From: Chlorobiota bacterium
GTDB taxonomy: Bacteria; Bacteroidota; Bacteroidia; Bacteroidales; F082
Direction of reading: 5' to 3'
NCBI GenBank assembly: GCA_030619415.1
Contig: JAUXBM010000119.1
Coordinates: 1 to 6,037, forward strand
Length of the DNA: 6,037 nucleotides
Within the stretch, counting starts at the first letter, position 1. Each line of letters begins with the position of its first letter. The position numbers and the translations under genes were made by a program. Of this stretch, positions 1 to 6,037 are shown in pieces. The notes beneath the pieces are model-generated. The model was not told the DNA's origin. It searched no databases and saw nothing but the letters and a program-made list of their open reading frames with translations.

Positions 1-260
1 GCAGCATTTGGATCAAGCTCCTTGTAGGCCGGTAACTGTGAAACTGCGATGTTATAATAAATAATACCGCGGTAAAGCCAGGTTTTGGGATCATTAATCG
101 TCTTTTCGTGTTTACTGGCTTCATCAATAGCCTCTTTGGCTTTGTCGAGAAGACCATTGCTATTATACATATAAGCGCTTGTGCGCTTGTTACTTTGAGC
201 AGTTGCCATTGAGGCTATCAGGATAAATAAGCTGAGAAATAATGCAATTCTTTTCATCAT
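1..260 (-). CDS. Exported TPR-like protein, N-terminal part (runs off the window edge)
   Basis: Reading leftwards from position 260 gives 86 codons with no stop before the window ends, so the C-terminus is missing. The first 22 residues form a clear signal peptide: MMKR, a hydrophobic core (IALFLSLFILIAS), then a small-residue cleavage site near ATAQ (residues 19-22). The mature part is helical and amphipathic. Residues about 28-52 (SAYMYNSNGLLDKAKEAIDEASK) and 58-75 (DPKTWLYRGIIYYNIAV) have the size and spacing of tetratricopeptide helices, with the W-x-x-x-G-type pattern of TPR helix A. The product is therefore probably a periplasmic or membrane-associated TPR scaffold; its partner cannot be told from this. 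Two ATG codons lie side by side (258-260 and 255-257) and either could be the start, because no Shine-Dalgarno sequence separates them. It lies downstream of gyrA on the same strand, but 160 bases away and with its own promoter-like box. Confidence 0.75.
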   Translation of the reverse strand, partial: MMKRIALFLSLFILIASMATAQSNKRTSAYMYNSNGLLDKAKEAIDEASKHEKTINDPKTWLYRGIIYYNIAVSQLPAYKELDPNA

Positions 261-282
261 TTAATTAATTATAATAAGTTAA

Positions 283-310
283 CAAAGATATTGATTAACG
301 GAAACACAAA
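283..310 (-). promoter_or_regulatory. Putative promoter of the TPR-like gene
   Basis: On the minus strand, TATCTTTG (283-290) matches the Bacteroidota -7 consensus TAnnTTTG exactly. A TTTG (307-310) lies 16 bases upstream as a -33 candidate, slightly closer than the usual spacing of about 17-23. Transcription would start near 276, giving a leader of about 15-20 bases. The -7 box overlaps a GTTAAC palindrome (278-283). Confidence 0.55.
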
Positions 311-420
311 TTAATCAGTCGGGTATTTAAACCTGTTCTAAATATGGTCTCCTGATAATTATTCCACAAGTATTATTTAATAATTTTTTCTGAAACTCTT
401 TCAATAAACATAACGTTAAG

Positions 421-2967
421 TTATTCAGGCAATTCACTGGTATTTTCTTCAATGTTGTTATCGTCGTTTTCGGTTGCGGCATCGTTATTTTCTAATAATT
501 CTTCTTCATCCCCCTCCTGTATCTCAATTTTCGCAACGGCAGCGATCTCATTGCCTTCTTCAAGTTTAATAAGCCTCACCCCTTGCGTTGCCCTTCCCAT
601 TACCCTTAACTCTTCCATTCCCATCCTGATGATGATTCCTGATTTGCTTATGATCATCAGTTGATCAGTATCGGTAACATTTTTAATGGCAATCAGCTGA
701 CCGGTTTTTTCAGTAATGTTCAAGGTTTTCACACCTTTCCCACCTCGGTTAGTCACCCTGTAATCATCAACGGCTGAGCGCTTTCCGTAGCCCCTTTCGG
801 AAACAACCAAGATGTTCTGTTCAATATCCTCCAGGCAGATCATGCCGATGACTTCATCTTTGTTGCTTTCCAGGGTTACCCCTCTTACACCTGCAGCATT
901 CCGGCCCATAGCCCGTACTTTGATTTCGTTAAAACGGATGGCACGCCCTGAGCGTTTGGCTAAAACAACTTCACTATTGCCGCTGGTCATTTTTGCTTCC
1001 AGCAATTCATCCCCCTCCTTGATTGTAATGGCATTGATGCCATTTTGACGTGGTCGGGAATATGCTTCAAGCGAAGTTTTTTTGATCGTACCTTTCTTCG
1101 TGCAGAGTATGATAAAATTGTTATTGATGTATTCTTCGTCTTTCAGGTCTTTGGTATTGATAAAGGCCTTTACATTATCATCAGATGGGATGTTAATCAG
1201 GTTCTGAATTGCACGTCCTTTGGAGGTCTTCGTGCCTTCAGGAATTTCATAGACCCTCATCCAGAACACTTTTCCTTTTTCGGTAAAGAAAAGCATATAA
1301 TCGTGGTTGGTTACCACAAACAGGTGTTCCAGAAAATCCGCATCCCTGGTGGTGCTTCCTCTCGAACCACGCCCTCCCCTTTTCTGTTGTCTGTATTCAG
1401 TAAGTGGTGTTCGCTTGATATAACCCATGTGTGAAATAGTAATCACTACCTTTTCGTTAGGAATGATATCTTCCATTCTGATGTCTTCAGCAGAGTAAAC
1501 AACCTGCGACCGGCGTTCATCACCATATTTCTCTTTAATTCGCAAGAGTTCCTCTTTTATGACTGCCATACGCATATCCTGGCTGCCGAGCAATTCCTTC
1601 AAATCTTCAATCAGTTTCATCAACGCTTCGTAGTCGGCTTTGATTTTCTCAGTTTCAAGGCCTGTTAGCTTTTGAAGCCTCATGTCGAGGATAGCCTTGG
1701 CCTGAATTTCTGTCAGGTTAAAACTTTCCATCAGTCCGTTTTTTGCTTCTTCCGGAGTTTTAGAAGCCCTTATCAGGGCGATCACTTCATCCAGATTATC
1801 CAGGGCAATAAGTAAACCTTCCAGGATATGTGCTTTACGTTCTGCCTCTTTCAACTCATATTCTGTACGTCTGACAACGACTTCATGTCTGTGTTCAACA
1901 AAATGAAGAATCATGTCTTTCAGATTCAGCATCTTTGGCCGGCCGTTTACCAGTGCAATATTGTTCACATTAAAGGAACTTTGCAGGGCTGTCATCTGGT
2001 ACAGCTTGTTGATGACGATGTTTGGGATCGCATCGCGCTTTAAATCGTACACGATTCGCATACCGGTTCTATCCGATTCATCGTTGATGTCAGAAATGCC
2101 TTCCAGTTTTTTATCATTCACCAGGTCCGCAGTCTTTTTAATCATCTCTGCCTTATTCACCATGTATGGAATAGATGTTGCGATGATTCGTTCACGACCG
2201 GTTTTGGTTTCTTCAACGTTCACTTCTCCCCTTAATACAATTCGGCCCCTGCCGGTTTCGAATGCATTGATTACCCCTTCGTAACCATAAATAATACCAC
2301 CTGTCGGAAAGTCAGGTGCCTGAACCAGCTTTATCAATTCCGACATTTCAATATCATTGTCATCGATATAAGCAATAATTCCATCAATTACCTGCGTTAG
2401 GTTATGTGGCGCCATGTTTGTGGCCATTCCAACGGCAATCCCTGAAGCTCCATTCAGAAGTAAATTCGGAATTTGTGTTGGCAATACGGTAGGCTCTTTC
2501 AGACTGTCATCAAAATTTAGCCGATGGTCAACTGTGTCTTTTTCAATATCAACCAGCATCTCTTCCGCTATCTTCCTTAACCTTACCTCGGTATATCGCA
2601 TAGCCGCCGGGTTGTCACCATCAATAGAACCAAAGTTTCCCTGGCCTTCAACCAATGGGTAGCGTAGCGACCACTCTTGTGCCATCCTGACCATTGAATC
2701 GTAAACCGATGTATCGCCGTGTGGATGGTACTTACCAAGCACCTCCCCTACGATCCTGGCAGATTTTTTATGAGGACGATTGGACATTACGCCAAGTTCG
2801 TGCATGCCAAAAAGTACCCTGCGGTGAACCGGCTTCAAACCATCGCGTACATCAGGCAAAGCCCGTGAAACAATAACCGACATTGAGTAATCGATATACG
2901 CCGATTTCATCTGGTTTTCTATATTGACTTTTACTATTTTTTCTTCTCTAAAATCAAAATCACTCAT
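421..2967 (-). CDS. gyrA: DNA gyrase subunit A
   Basis: Complete 848-residue subunit A of the type IIA topoisomerase that, with GyrB, introduces negative supercoils ahead of replication and transcription using ATP. The N-terminal breakage-reunion domain fills about residues 10-490. The DNA-cleaving tyrosine is Tyr125 in [10 protein letters not shown], with its partner arginine Arg124. The quinolone-resistance region is [10 protein letters not shown] (81-90), with Thr86 at the E. coli Ser83 position and the acidic Asp90 at Asp87. A coiled coil follows around 360-480. The C-terminal DNA-wrapping beta-pinwheel (about 500-812) contains the GyrA box QKRGGRG (528-534), which marks this as gyrase rather than topoisomerase IV ParC. 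An acidic, Asn/Glu-rich tail closes the protein (about 815-848). The start at 2967 gives [17 protein letters not shown], a normal family N-terminus. Length is usual for Bacteroidota. It is transcribed away from clpC, and no convincing terminator follows it. Confidence 0.98.
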   Translation of the reverse strand: MSDFDFREEKIVKVNIENQMKSAYIDYSMSVIVSRALPDVRDGLKPVHRRVLFGMHELGVMSNRPHKKSARIVGEVLGKYHPHGDTSVYDSMVRMAQEWSLRYPLVEGQGNFGSIDGDNPAAMRYTEVRLRKIAEEMLVDIEKDTVDHRLNFDDSLKEPTVLPTQIPNLLLNGASGIAVGMATNMAPHNLTQVIDGIIAYIDDNDIEMSELIKLVQAPDFPTGGIIYGYEGVINAFETGRGRIVLRGEVNVEETKTGRERIIATSIPYMVNKAEMIKKTADLVNDKKLEGISDINDESDRTGMRIVYDLKRDAIPNIVINKLYQMTALQSSFNVNNIALVNGRPKMLNLKDMILHFVEHRHEVVVRRTEYELKEAERKAHILEGLLIALDNLDEVIALIRASKTPEEAKNGLMESFNLTEIQAKAILDMRLQKLTGLETEKIKADYEALMKLIEDLKELLGSQDMRMAVIKEELLRIKEKYGDERRSQVVYSAEDIRMEDIIPNEKVVITISHMGYIKRTPLTEYRQQKRGGRGSRGSTTRDADFLEHLFVVTNHDYMLFFTEKGKVFWMRVYEIPEGTKTSKGRAIQNLINIPSDDNVKAFINTKDLKDEEYINNNFIILCTKKGTIKKTSLEAYSRPRQNGINAITIKEGDELLEAKMTSGNSEVVLAKRSGRAIRFNEIKVRAMGRNAAGVRGVTLESNKDEVIGMICLEDIEQNILVVSERGYGKRSAVDDYRVTNRGGKGVKTLNITEKTGQLIAIKNVTDTDQLMIISKSGIIIRMGMEELRVMGRATQGVRLIKLEEGNEIAAVAKIEIQEGDEEELLENNDAATENDDNNIEENTSELPE

Positions 2968-3007
2968 CTAATTTTTCTCTTTAAACTGGTATAAATAGAA
3001 ACGGGTG

Positions 3008-3040
3008 CGAAAGTACGAATTTATGAAAAATTACAGTAAA
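3008..3040 (-). promoter_or_regulatory. Putative gyrA promoter
   Basis: On the minus strand, TACTTTCG (3008-3015) fits the Bacteroidota -7 consensus TAnnTTTG with one mismatch. TTTACTG (3034-3040), 18 bases upstream, is a weak -33 candidate. Transcription would begin near 3001, about 35 bases before the ATG at 2967. The leader has only a weak purine run (AAAGAGAAAAA) ahead of the start, typical of this phylum. Confidence 0.45.
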
Positions 3041-3065
3041 AATTAAGTGTCTTTCGGGCGGTTAA

Positions 3066-3089
3066 TGTTAACAAATTAGTGTTAACAAA
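3066..3089. repeat. Tandem direct repeat TGTTAACAAA
   Basis: TGTTAACAAA occurs at 3066-3075 and again at 3080-3089, exactly 14 bases apart, with TTAG between. Each copy contains the palindrome GTTAAC. The pair lies about 65-90 bases upstream of the inferred gyrA transcription start and well upstream of clpC. It could be a binding site for a regulator, but no known operator is recognised and the role is unproven. Confidence 0.6.
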
Positions 3090-3141
3090 ACCAGATTTCT
3101 TATTTCCGGGCATTTCCTGATGGCATTATTTTTGATAATCA

Positions 3142-3149
3142 TACTTTTG
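3142..3149 (+). promoter_or_regulatory. Isolated consensus -7 box (possible second clpC promoter)
   Basis: TACTTTTG matches TAnnTTTG perfectly and points towards clpC, 154 bases before its ATG. No TTG/TTTG element lies at the expected distance upstream, so it is either a weak or regulated promoter or a chance match in AT-rich DNA. Confidence 0.25.
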
Positions 3150-3251
3150 ATAGTGCGTTATGATTATTAATAAGCAAGAGTTAAGGGTCGGGAACCAAAT
3201 ACAAACACTTTAAACATTAAGCGCACCCAGTTAACCCACGAAAGAAGTTCC

Positions 3252-3283
3252 TTGATAAAATCGCTTAACTTTTTGTAATTTTG
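3252..3283 (+). promoter_or_regulatory. Putative clpC promoter
   Basis: TAATTTTG (3276-3283) is a perfect match to the Bacteroidota -7 consensus, and TTG (3252-3254) lies 21 bases upstream as the -33 element. Transcription would start near 3290, leaving a leader of only about 14 bases before the ATG at 3304. There is no Shine-Dalgarno sequence; the bases before the start are AT-rich. An imperfect inverted repeat (3242-3249 with 3267-3274) flanks the -33 element. Confidence 0.6.
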
Positions 3284-3303
3284 TAAGTGAAATCTTAAAA
3301 TAT

Positions 3304-5829
3304 ATGGACGCAAAATTTACTGACCGAGCCAAGAATGTTATGGCATACAGCCGTGAGGAAGTCCACCGCTTGGGAAACAATTATTTAGGTATTGAACACC
3401 TGTTATTAGGCATTTTCCGGGAAGGACAGGGGCTTGCAGTACAACTCCTCTCCTACTTTGGTGTAGATATAACTGCTTGTAAAATAAGCATTGAGGATGC
3501 CATCAAACAACCAGTATCTTCGGATAAAATGATTGAGAATGTACCTATGTCACGTCAGGCCGTAAAAGCTTTAAAGATTACTTATCTGGAGGCGAAAGCG
3601 CTTGGCAGTGATCTGGTAGGAACTGAACATATGCTGCTTGCTATTTTAAAAGACGATAAAAACCTGGCTACGAACAACCTCGAAAAATTTGGTGTAGATT
3701 ACTCCGCTGTAAAAGAAGAATTGGCCACCATTATTAAGGAGAAAAATCAGAAGTCGAAGCATATTGATGAACCAAAATCTGAGCTCTCCGGTGAAACAGA
3801 AGATGATCCGGGCAGTAGCAGGCCTTTTGGAACGGCTAAGAAAGTTGCCGACCCAAAATCAAAAACGCCGGTGCTGGATAATTTTGGGCGCGACCTGACA
3901 AAATTTGCGGAAGAAGGACGGCTTGACCCAATCGTCGGACGTGAAAAAGAGTTGGAGCGGATTGCCCAGGTTTTAAGCCGCAGAAAAAAGAACAATCCCA
4001 TTTTAATTGGAGAACCCGGTGTTGGTAAATCTGCCATCGCCGAAGGACTTGCTTTGCGAATTATCGAACGAAAAGTTTCTCGTGCTTTGTTCAATAAACG
4101 AATAGTAACACTTGACCTTGCCTCGCTGGTCGCAGGTACTAAATACAGGGGGCAATTCGAAGAAAGGATGAAAGCTGTTCTTAATGAGCTTGAGAAAAAT
4201 ACAGATATCATCCTTTTTATTGATGAAATTCATACCATAGTTGGTGCAGGAAATGCTTCAGGTTCGCTTGACGCTTCCAATATGTTCAAACCGGCACTTG
4301 CACGTGGGGAATTACAATGTATAGGTGCGACAACATTGGACGAATATCGCCAATATATCGAAAAGGATGGCGCCCTTGAAAGACGGTTCCAGAAAATCCT
4401 GGTTGATCCAACCACCCCCGATGAAACCAAAAATATTCTCAATAATATCAAAGAAAAATATGAGGATCATCACCTTGTAAAATACACACCAGATGCAATT
4501 CATTCGTGTGTACAACTCACGCACAGGTATATCAGCGACAGGTATTTGCCCGACAAAGCGATTGATGCCCTTGATGAAGCCGGTGCCAGGGTACATATTA
4601 GCAATATTCATGTACCCTCAGAGGTGATAAACCTCGAGAATTCAATTGATGAAATAAAGCAAAAGAAAACCCAGGCCATTAAAAGCCAGAAGTTTGAAGA
4701 AGCAGCTCAGTTCAGGGATATCGAAAGACGGTATACCGAAGAGCTTGAGAGAGCAAAAAAGCGATGGGAAGAAGAATCGAAAATTCACAGGGAAGAAGTT
4801 ACCGATGAAAATGTTGCCGAAGTTGTTGCAATGATGACAGGTATTCCGGTACACAATATTGCTAAAAGTGAAGGCCAAAGATTGATTAATATGGAATCAG
4901 TGCTTCAGAAAGAAGTTATTGGTCAGCCTGAAGCCATCAATAAAGTGGTTAAGGCCATTCGACGCAATCGTGCCGGGTTGAAAGACCCAGGAAAACCGAT
5001 TGGTTCATTTATCTTTCTTGGCCCTACAGGGGTAGGCAAAACATACCTGGCTAAGATGCTTGCAAAATTTCTGTTCGACTCCGAGGATGCACTTGTCAGG
5101 GTTGATATGAGTGAGTATATGGAAAAGTTTGCTGTTTCCAGGCTTGTCGGCGCCCCTCCCGGATACGTTGGTTATGAGGAAGGTGGCCAGTTGACTGAGA
5201 AGGTTCGGAGAAAACCTTATTCTATCGTGCTACTCGATGAAATTGAAAAAGCACATCCTGACGTTTTCCATCTCCTCCTGCAGGTACTTGATGATGGTGT
5301 GTTAACTGACGGACTTGGCCGCAGGGTGGATTTCAAAAATACCATTATCATTATGACATCCAATATCGGTTCGCGACAGCTCAAAGATTTTGGACAGGGA
5401 GTAGGGTTTAGCACTGAGGCGCGACGTAAGAGTAAGTCGAGCCATACAACCGGTGTTATTGAAAATGCGCTGAAGCGGGCTTTTGCACCCGAGTTTTTAA
5501 ATCGCATTGATGATGTGGTAATTTTTAATGCGCTGGAACGTGAAGCCATTCACAAGATCATCGATATTGAACTAAAGCATCTTTACGATCGTATCGAAGA
5601 AATGGGCTATAAAATGAAGGTTTCCGCAAAAGCGAAAGACTTTATTATTGAAAAAGGTTGGGACGAGCAATTTGGAGCCCGGCCACTCAAGCGGGCCATC
5701 CAGAAGTATATTGAGGATGAACTGGCTGAAGAGATCATCAAATCAAACTTAAAAGAAGGCGATGTGATCAGTGTTGGTTATGATGCGAAAGCAGAAGGCA
5801 TAAAAATAACGTTAAGCGGTAAGAAATAA
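3304..5829 (+). CDS. clpC: ClpC-type AAA+ unfoldase (Clp protease ATP-binding subunit)
   Basis: Complete 841-residue Hsp100 protein. The hexamer uses ATP to unfold proteins and thread them into the ClpP peptidase in the cytoplasm. Two Clp-N repeats occupy about residues 1-145, followed by a charged linker (about 146-190). The first AAA+ ring has Walker A GEPGVGKS (236-243), pore loop GTKYRG (278-283), Walker B FIDE (305-308) and arginine fingers Arg360/361. A short middle domain carries a UVR-like segment ([12 protein letters not shown], 463-474); ClpB would have a much longer coiled coil. The second ring has Walker A GPTGVGKT (573-580), pore loop GYVGYE (620-625), Walker B LLDE (643-646) and sensor-2 Arg793 in GARPLKR. 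VGF (700-702) fits the ClpP-docking loop, so it should act with ClpP rather than as a free disaggregase. The N-terminus [19 protein letters not shown] is typical of Bacteroidota ClpC and supports the start. No ctsR, mcsA or mcsB lies immediately next to it. Confidence 0.95.
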   Translation: MDAKFTDRAKNVMAYSREEVHRLGNNYLGIEHLLLGIFREGQGLAVQLLSYFGVDITACKISIEDAIKQPVSSDKMIENVPMSRQAVKALKITYLEAKALGSDLVGTEHMLLAILKDDKNLATNNLEKFGVDYSAVKEELATIIKEKNQKSKHIDEPKSELSGETEDDPGSSRPFGTAKKVADPKSKTPVLDNFGRDLTKFAEEGRLDPIVGREKELERIAQVLSRRKKNNPILIGEPGVGKSAIAEGLALRIIERKVSRALFNKRIVTLDLASLVAGTKYRGQFEERMKAVLNELEKNTDIILFIDEIHTIVGAGNASGSLDASNMFKPALARGELQCIGATTLDEYRQYIEKDGALERRFQKILVDPTTPDETKNILNNIKEKYEDHHLVKYTPDAIHSCVQLTHRYISDRYLPDKAIDALDEAGARVHISNIHVPSEVINLENSIDEIKQKKTQAIKSQKFEEAAQFRDIERRYTEELERAKKRWEEESKIHREEVTDENVAEVVAMMTGIPVHNIAKSEGQRLINMESVLQKEVIGQPEAINKVVKAIRRNRAGLKDPGKPIGSFIFLGPTGVGKTYLAKMLAKFLFDSEDALVRVDMSEYMEKFAVSRLVGAPPGYVGYEEGGQLTEKVRRKPYSIVLLDEIEKAHPDVFHLLLQVLDDGVLTDGLGRRVDFKNTIIIMTSNIGSRQLKDFGQGVGFSTEARRKSKSSHTTGVIENALKRAFAPEFLNRIDDVVIFNALEREAIHKIIDIELKHLYDRIEEMGYKMKVSAKAKDFIIEKGWDEQFGARPLKRAIQKYIEDELAEEIIKSNLKEGDVISVGYDAKAEGIKITLSGKK

Positions 5830-5830
5830 A

Positions 5831-5849
5831 CTGTTAACAGATTAAATCT
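5831..5849. repeat. Two adjoining palindromes after the clpC stop
   Basis: CTGTTAACAG (5831-5840) is a perfect 10-base palindrome starting one base after the stop codon. AGATTAAATCT (5839-5849) is a perfect 5+1+5 inverted repeat that overlaps it by two bases and abuts the terminator stem. The loops are too small for stable RNA hairpins, so any role would be as DNA sites. Chance is possible. Confidence 0.45.
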
Positions 5850-5887
5850 AATCCTGCTTCAAGTATTTGGGGCAGGATTTTTTATTT
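5850..5887 (+). terminator. Intrinsic terminator of clpC
   Basis: AATCCTGC (5850-5857) pairs perfectly with GCAGGATT (5872-5879). The stem continues inwards through two G-U pairs, one C-G and two A-T pairs (5858-5862 with 5867-5871), giving 13 pairs closed by the four-base loop GTAT. A run of six T (5878-5883), then ATTT, follows at once. It begins 21 bases after the stop codon. The T-run lies only on the plus-strand exit side, so it works for clpC and not for leftward transcription. Confidence 0.88.
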
Positions 5888-5961
5888 CAATTTGAAAACC
5901 ACCGCTTTTATTAAAACAAGCATGCCATTTAACTGAATGAACAGAAAGCGCTATCTTTTTA

Positions 5962-5969
5962 TATCTTTG
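5962..5969 (+). promoter_or_regulatory. Putative -7 promoter box of the last gene
   Basis: TATCTTTG matches the Bacteroidota TAnnTTTG box exactly and is identical to the box ahead of the TPR-like gene. It sits 24 bases before the ATG at 5994, so transcription would start near 5976. No clear TTG/TTTG -33 element is seen at the expected distance. Its place after the clpC terminator supports a separate transcription unit. Confidence 0.5.
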
Positions 5970-5993
5970 CCAAAATTTTTAAAAAACGCGTAA

Positions 5994-6037
5994 ATGGAAA
6001 CCAAAGCAGCTTTGAGGGGTGGGGAATTCCTTATTAA
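5994..6037 (+). CDS. Probable acyl-CoA dehydrogenase, first 14 residues only
   Basis: An ATG at 5994 opens a frame that stays open to the window edge and encodes METKAALRGGEFLI plus a partial codon. The RGGEFLI segment resembles the start of Bacteroidota acyl-CoA dehydrogenases as I remember them, which often read (K/R)GGEFLIKET before the flavin-enzyme fold begins. Such enzymes oxidise acyl-CoA thioesters to enoyl-CoA using FAD in the first step of beta-oxidation. None of the catalytic or FAD-binding parts is in the window, so the call rests on this short match alone. A consensus -7 box at 5962-5969 supports the start, and the clpC terminator upstream argues against co-transcription with clpC. 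There is no Shine-Dalgarno sequence. Confidence 0.55.
   Translation, partial: METKAALRGGEFLI

Larger units (their letters stand above)
2968..3303. other. Divergent gyrA-clpC intergenic region (336 bases)
   Basis: This gene-free, AT-rich stretch separates two divergently transcribed housekeeping genes. It holds a candidate gyrA promoter on the left, a tandem TGTTAACAAA repeat (3066-3089), a stray consensus -7 box pointing right (3142-3149), and a candidate clpC promoter next to the gene (3252-3283). I see no tRNA, no known riboswitch fold and no believable small protein gene. The only ATG-started frame inspected in the middle (3160-3213) encodes 17 residues and lacks a ribosome-binding signal. 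Confidence 0.8.

Noticed and set aside
410..424. ATAAC-GTTAA-GTTAT stem at the gyrA stop codon as a gyrA terminator
   Set aside because: It has only five A/T-rich pairs and no T-run after it on the minus strand, so it is too weak to call.
1045..1434. 129-residue open frame on the plus strand inside gyrA
   Set aside because: It is antisense to the GyrA pinwheel and GyrA box, with no recognisable motif and no promoter or ribosome-binding signal of its own. The other overlapping frames were rejected for the same reason.
421..2967. Topoisomerase IV subunit ParC instead of GyrA
   Set aside because: The intact GyrA box QKRGGRG (528-534) and the full-length pinwheel identify gyrase.
3160..3213. 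17-codon ATG frame in the gyrA-clpC spacer (MIINKQELRVGNQIQTL)
   Set aside because: It is too short to support without conservation data and has no Shine-Dalgarno sequence. The -7 box upstream makes it only marginally interesting.
3747..4211. 154-residue open frame on the minus strand inside clpC
   Set aside because: It lies antisense to the conserved first AAA+ ring and linker. The peptide is Ser/Pro-rich with no family resemblance, as expected of a shadow frame.
410..5816. The 11-mer ATAACGTTAAG shared by the gyrA end (410-420) and the clpC end (5806-5816)
   Set aside because: A few 11-base matches are expected by chance in 6 kb, more so in AT-rich DNA. The clpC copy is coding sequence.
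3304..5829. ClpB or ClpA instead of ClpC
   Set aside because: ClpB has a much longer coiled-coil middle domain and no ClpP-docking loop. ClpA lacks the UVR-like middle segment. The short UVR-bearing middle domain plus VGF (700-702) fits ClpC.

Overview
The window looks like ordinary housekeeping chromosome from a member of the Bacteroidota. The reasons are the Bacteroidota-like protein sequences, the AT-rich spacers with hardly any Shine-Dalgarno sequence, and a TAnnTTTG-type -7 promoter box ahead of every gene start. I see no mobile element, RNA gene or CRISPR array, and no sign of recent transfer.

Layout from left to right. Positions 1-260 (minus) hold the first 86 codons of an exported, probably tetratricopeptide-repeat (TPR) protein, cut by the window edge. 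After a 160-base spacer comes a complete gyrA (421-2967, minus; DNA gyrase subunit A, 848 residues). A 336-base divergent intergenic region (2968-3303) carries promoter-like elements for both flanking genes and a tandem TGTTAACAAA repeat. A complete clpC-type gene follows (3304-5829, plus; Hsp100 unfoldase for the Clp protease, 841 residues). It ends in a cluster of small palindromes and a strong intrinsic terminator (5850-5887). The last 44 bases (5994-6037, plus) open another gene, whose first 14 residues resemble the start of Bacteroidota acyl-CoA dehydrogenases.

The genes do not form one pathway. Gyrase controls supercoiling, ClpC unfolds proteins for degradation, and the two partial genes are an envelope protein and a probable fatty-acid oxidation enzyme. 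gyrA and clpC are transcribed away from each other, and each gene appears to have its own promoter. Both complete proteins have their catalytic motifs intact. The points worth a second look are modest: the GTTAAC-rich intergenic DNA, a natural Thr-Ser pair in the quinolone-resistance region of GyrA, a possible far-upstream clpC promoter, and the palindromes behind clpC. I found no evidence of an undescribed system.
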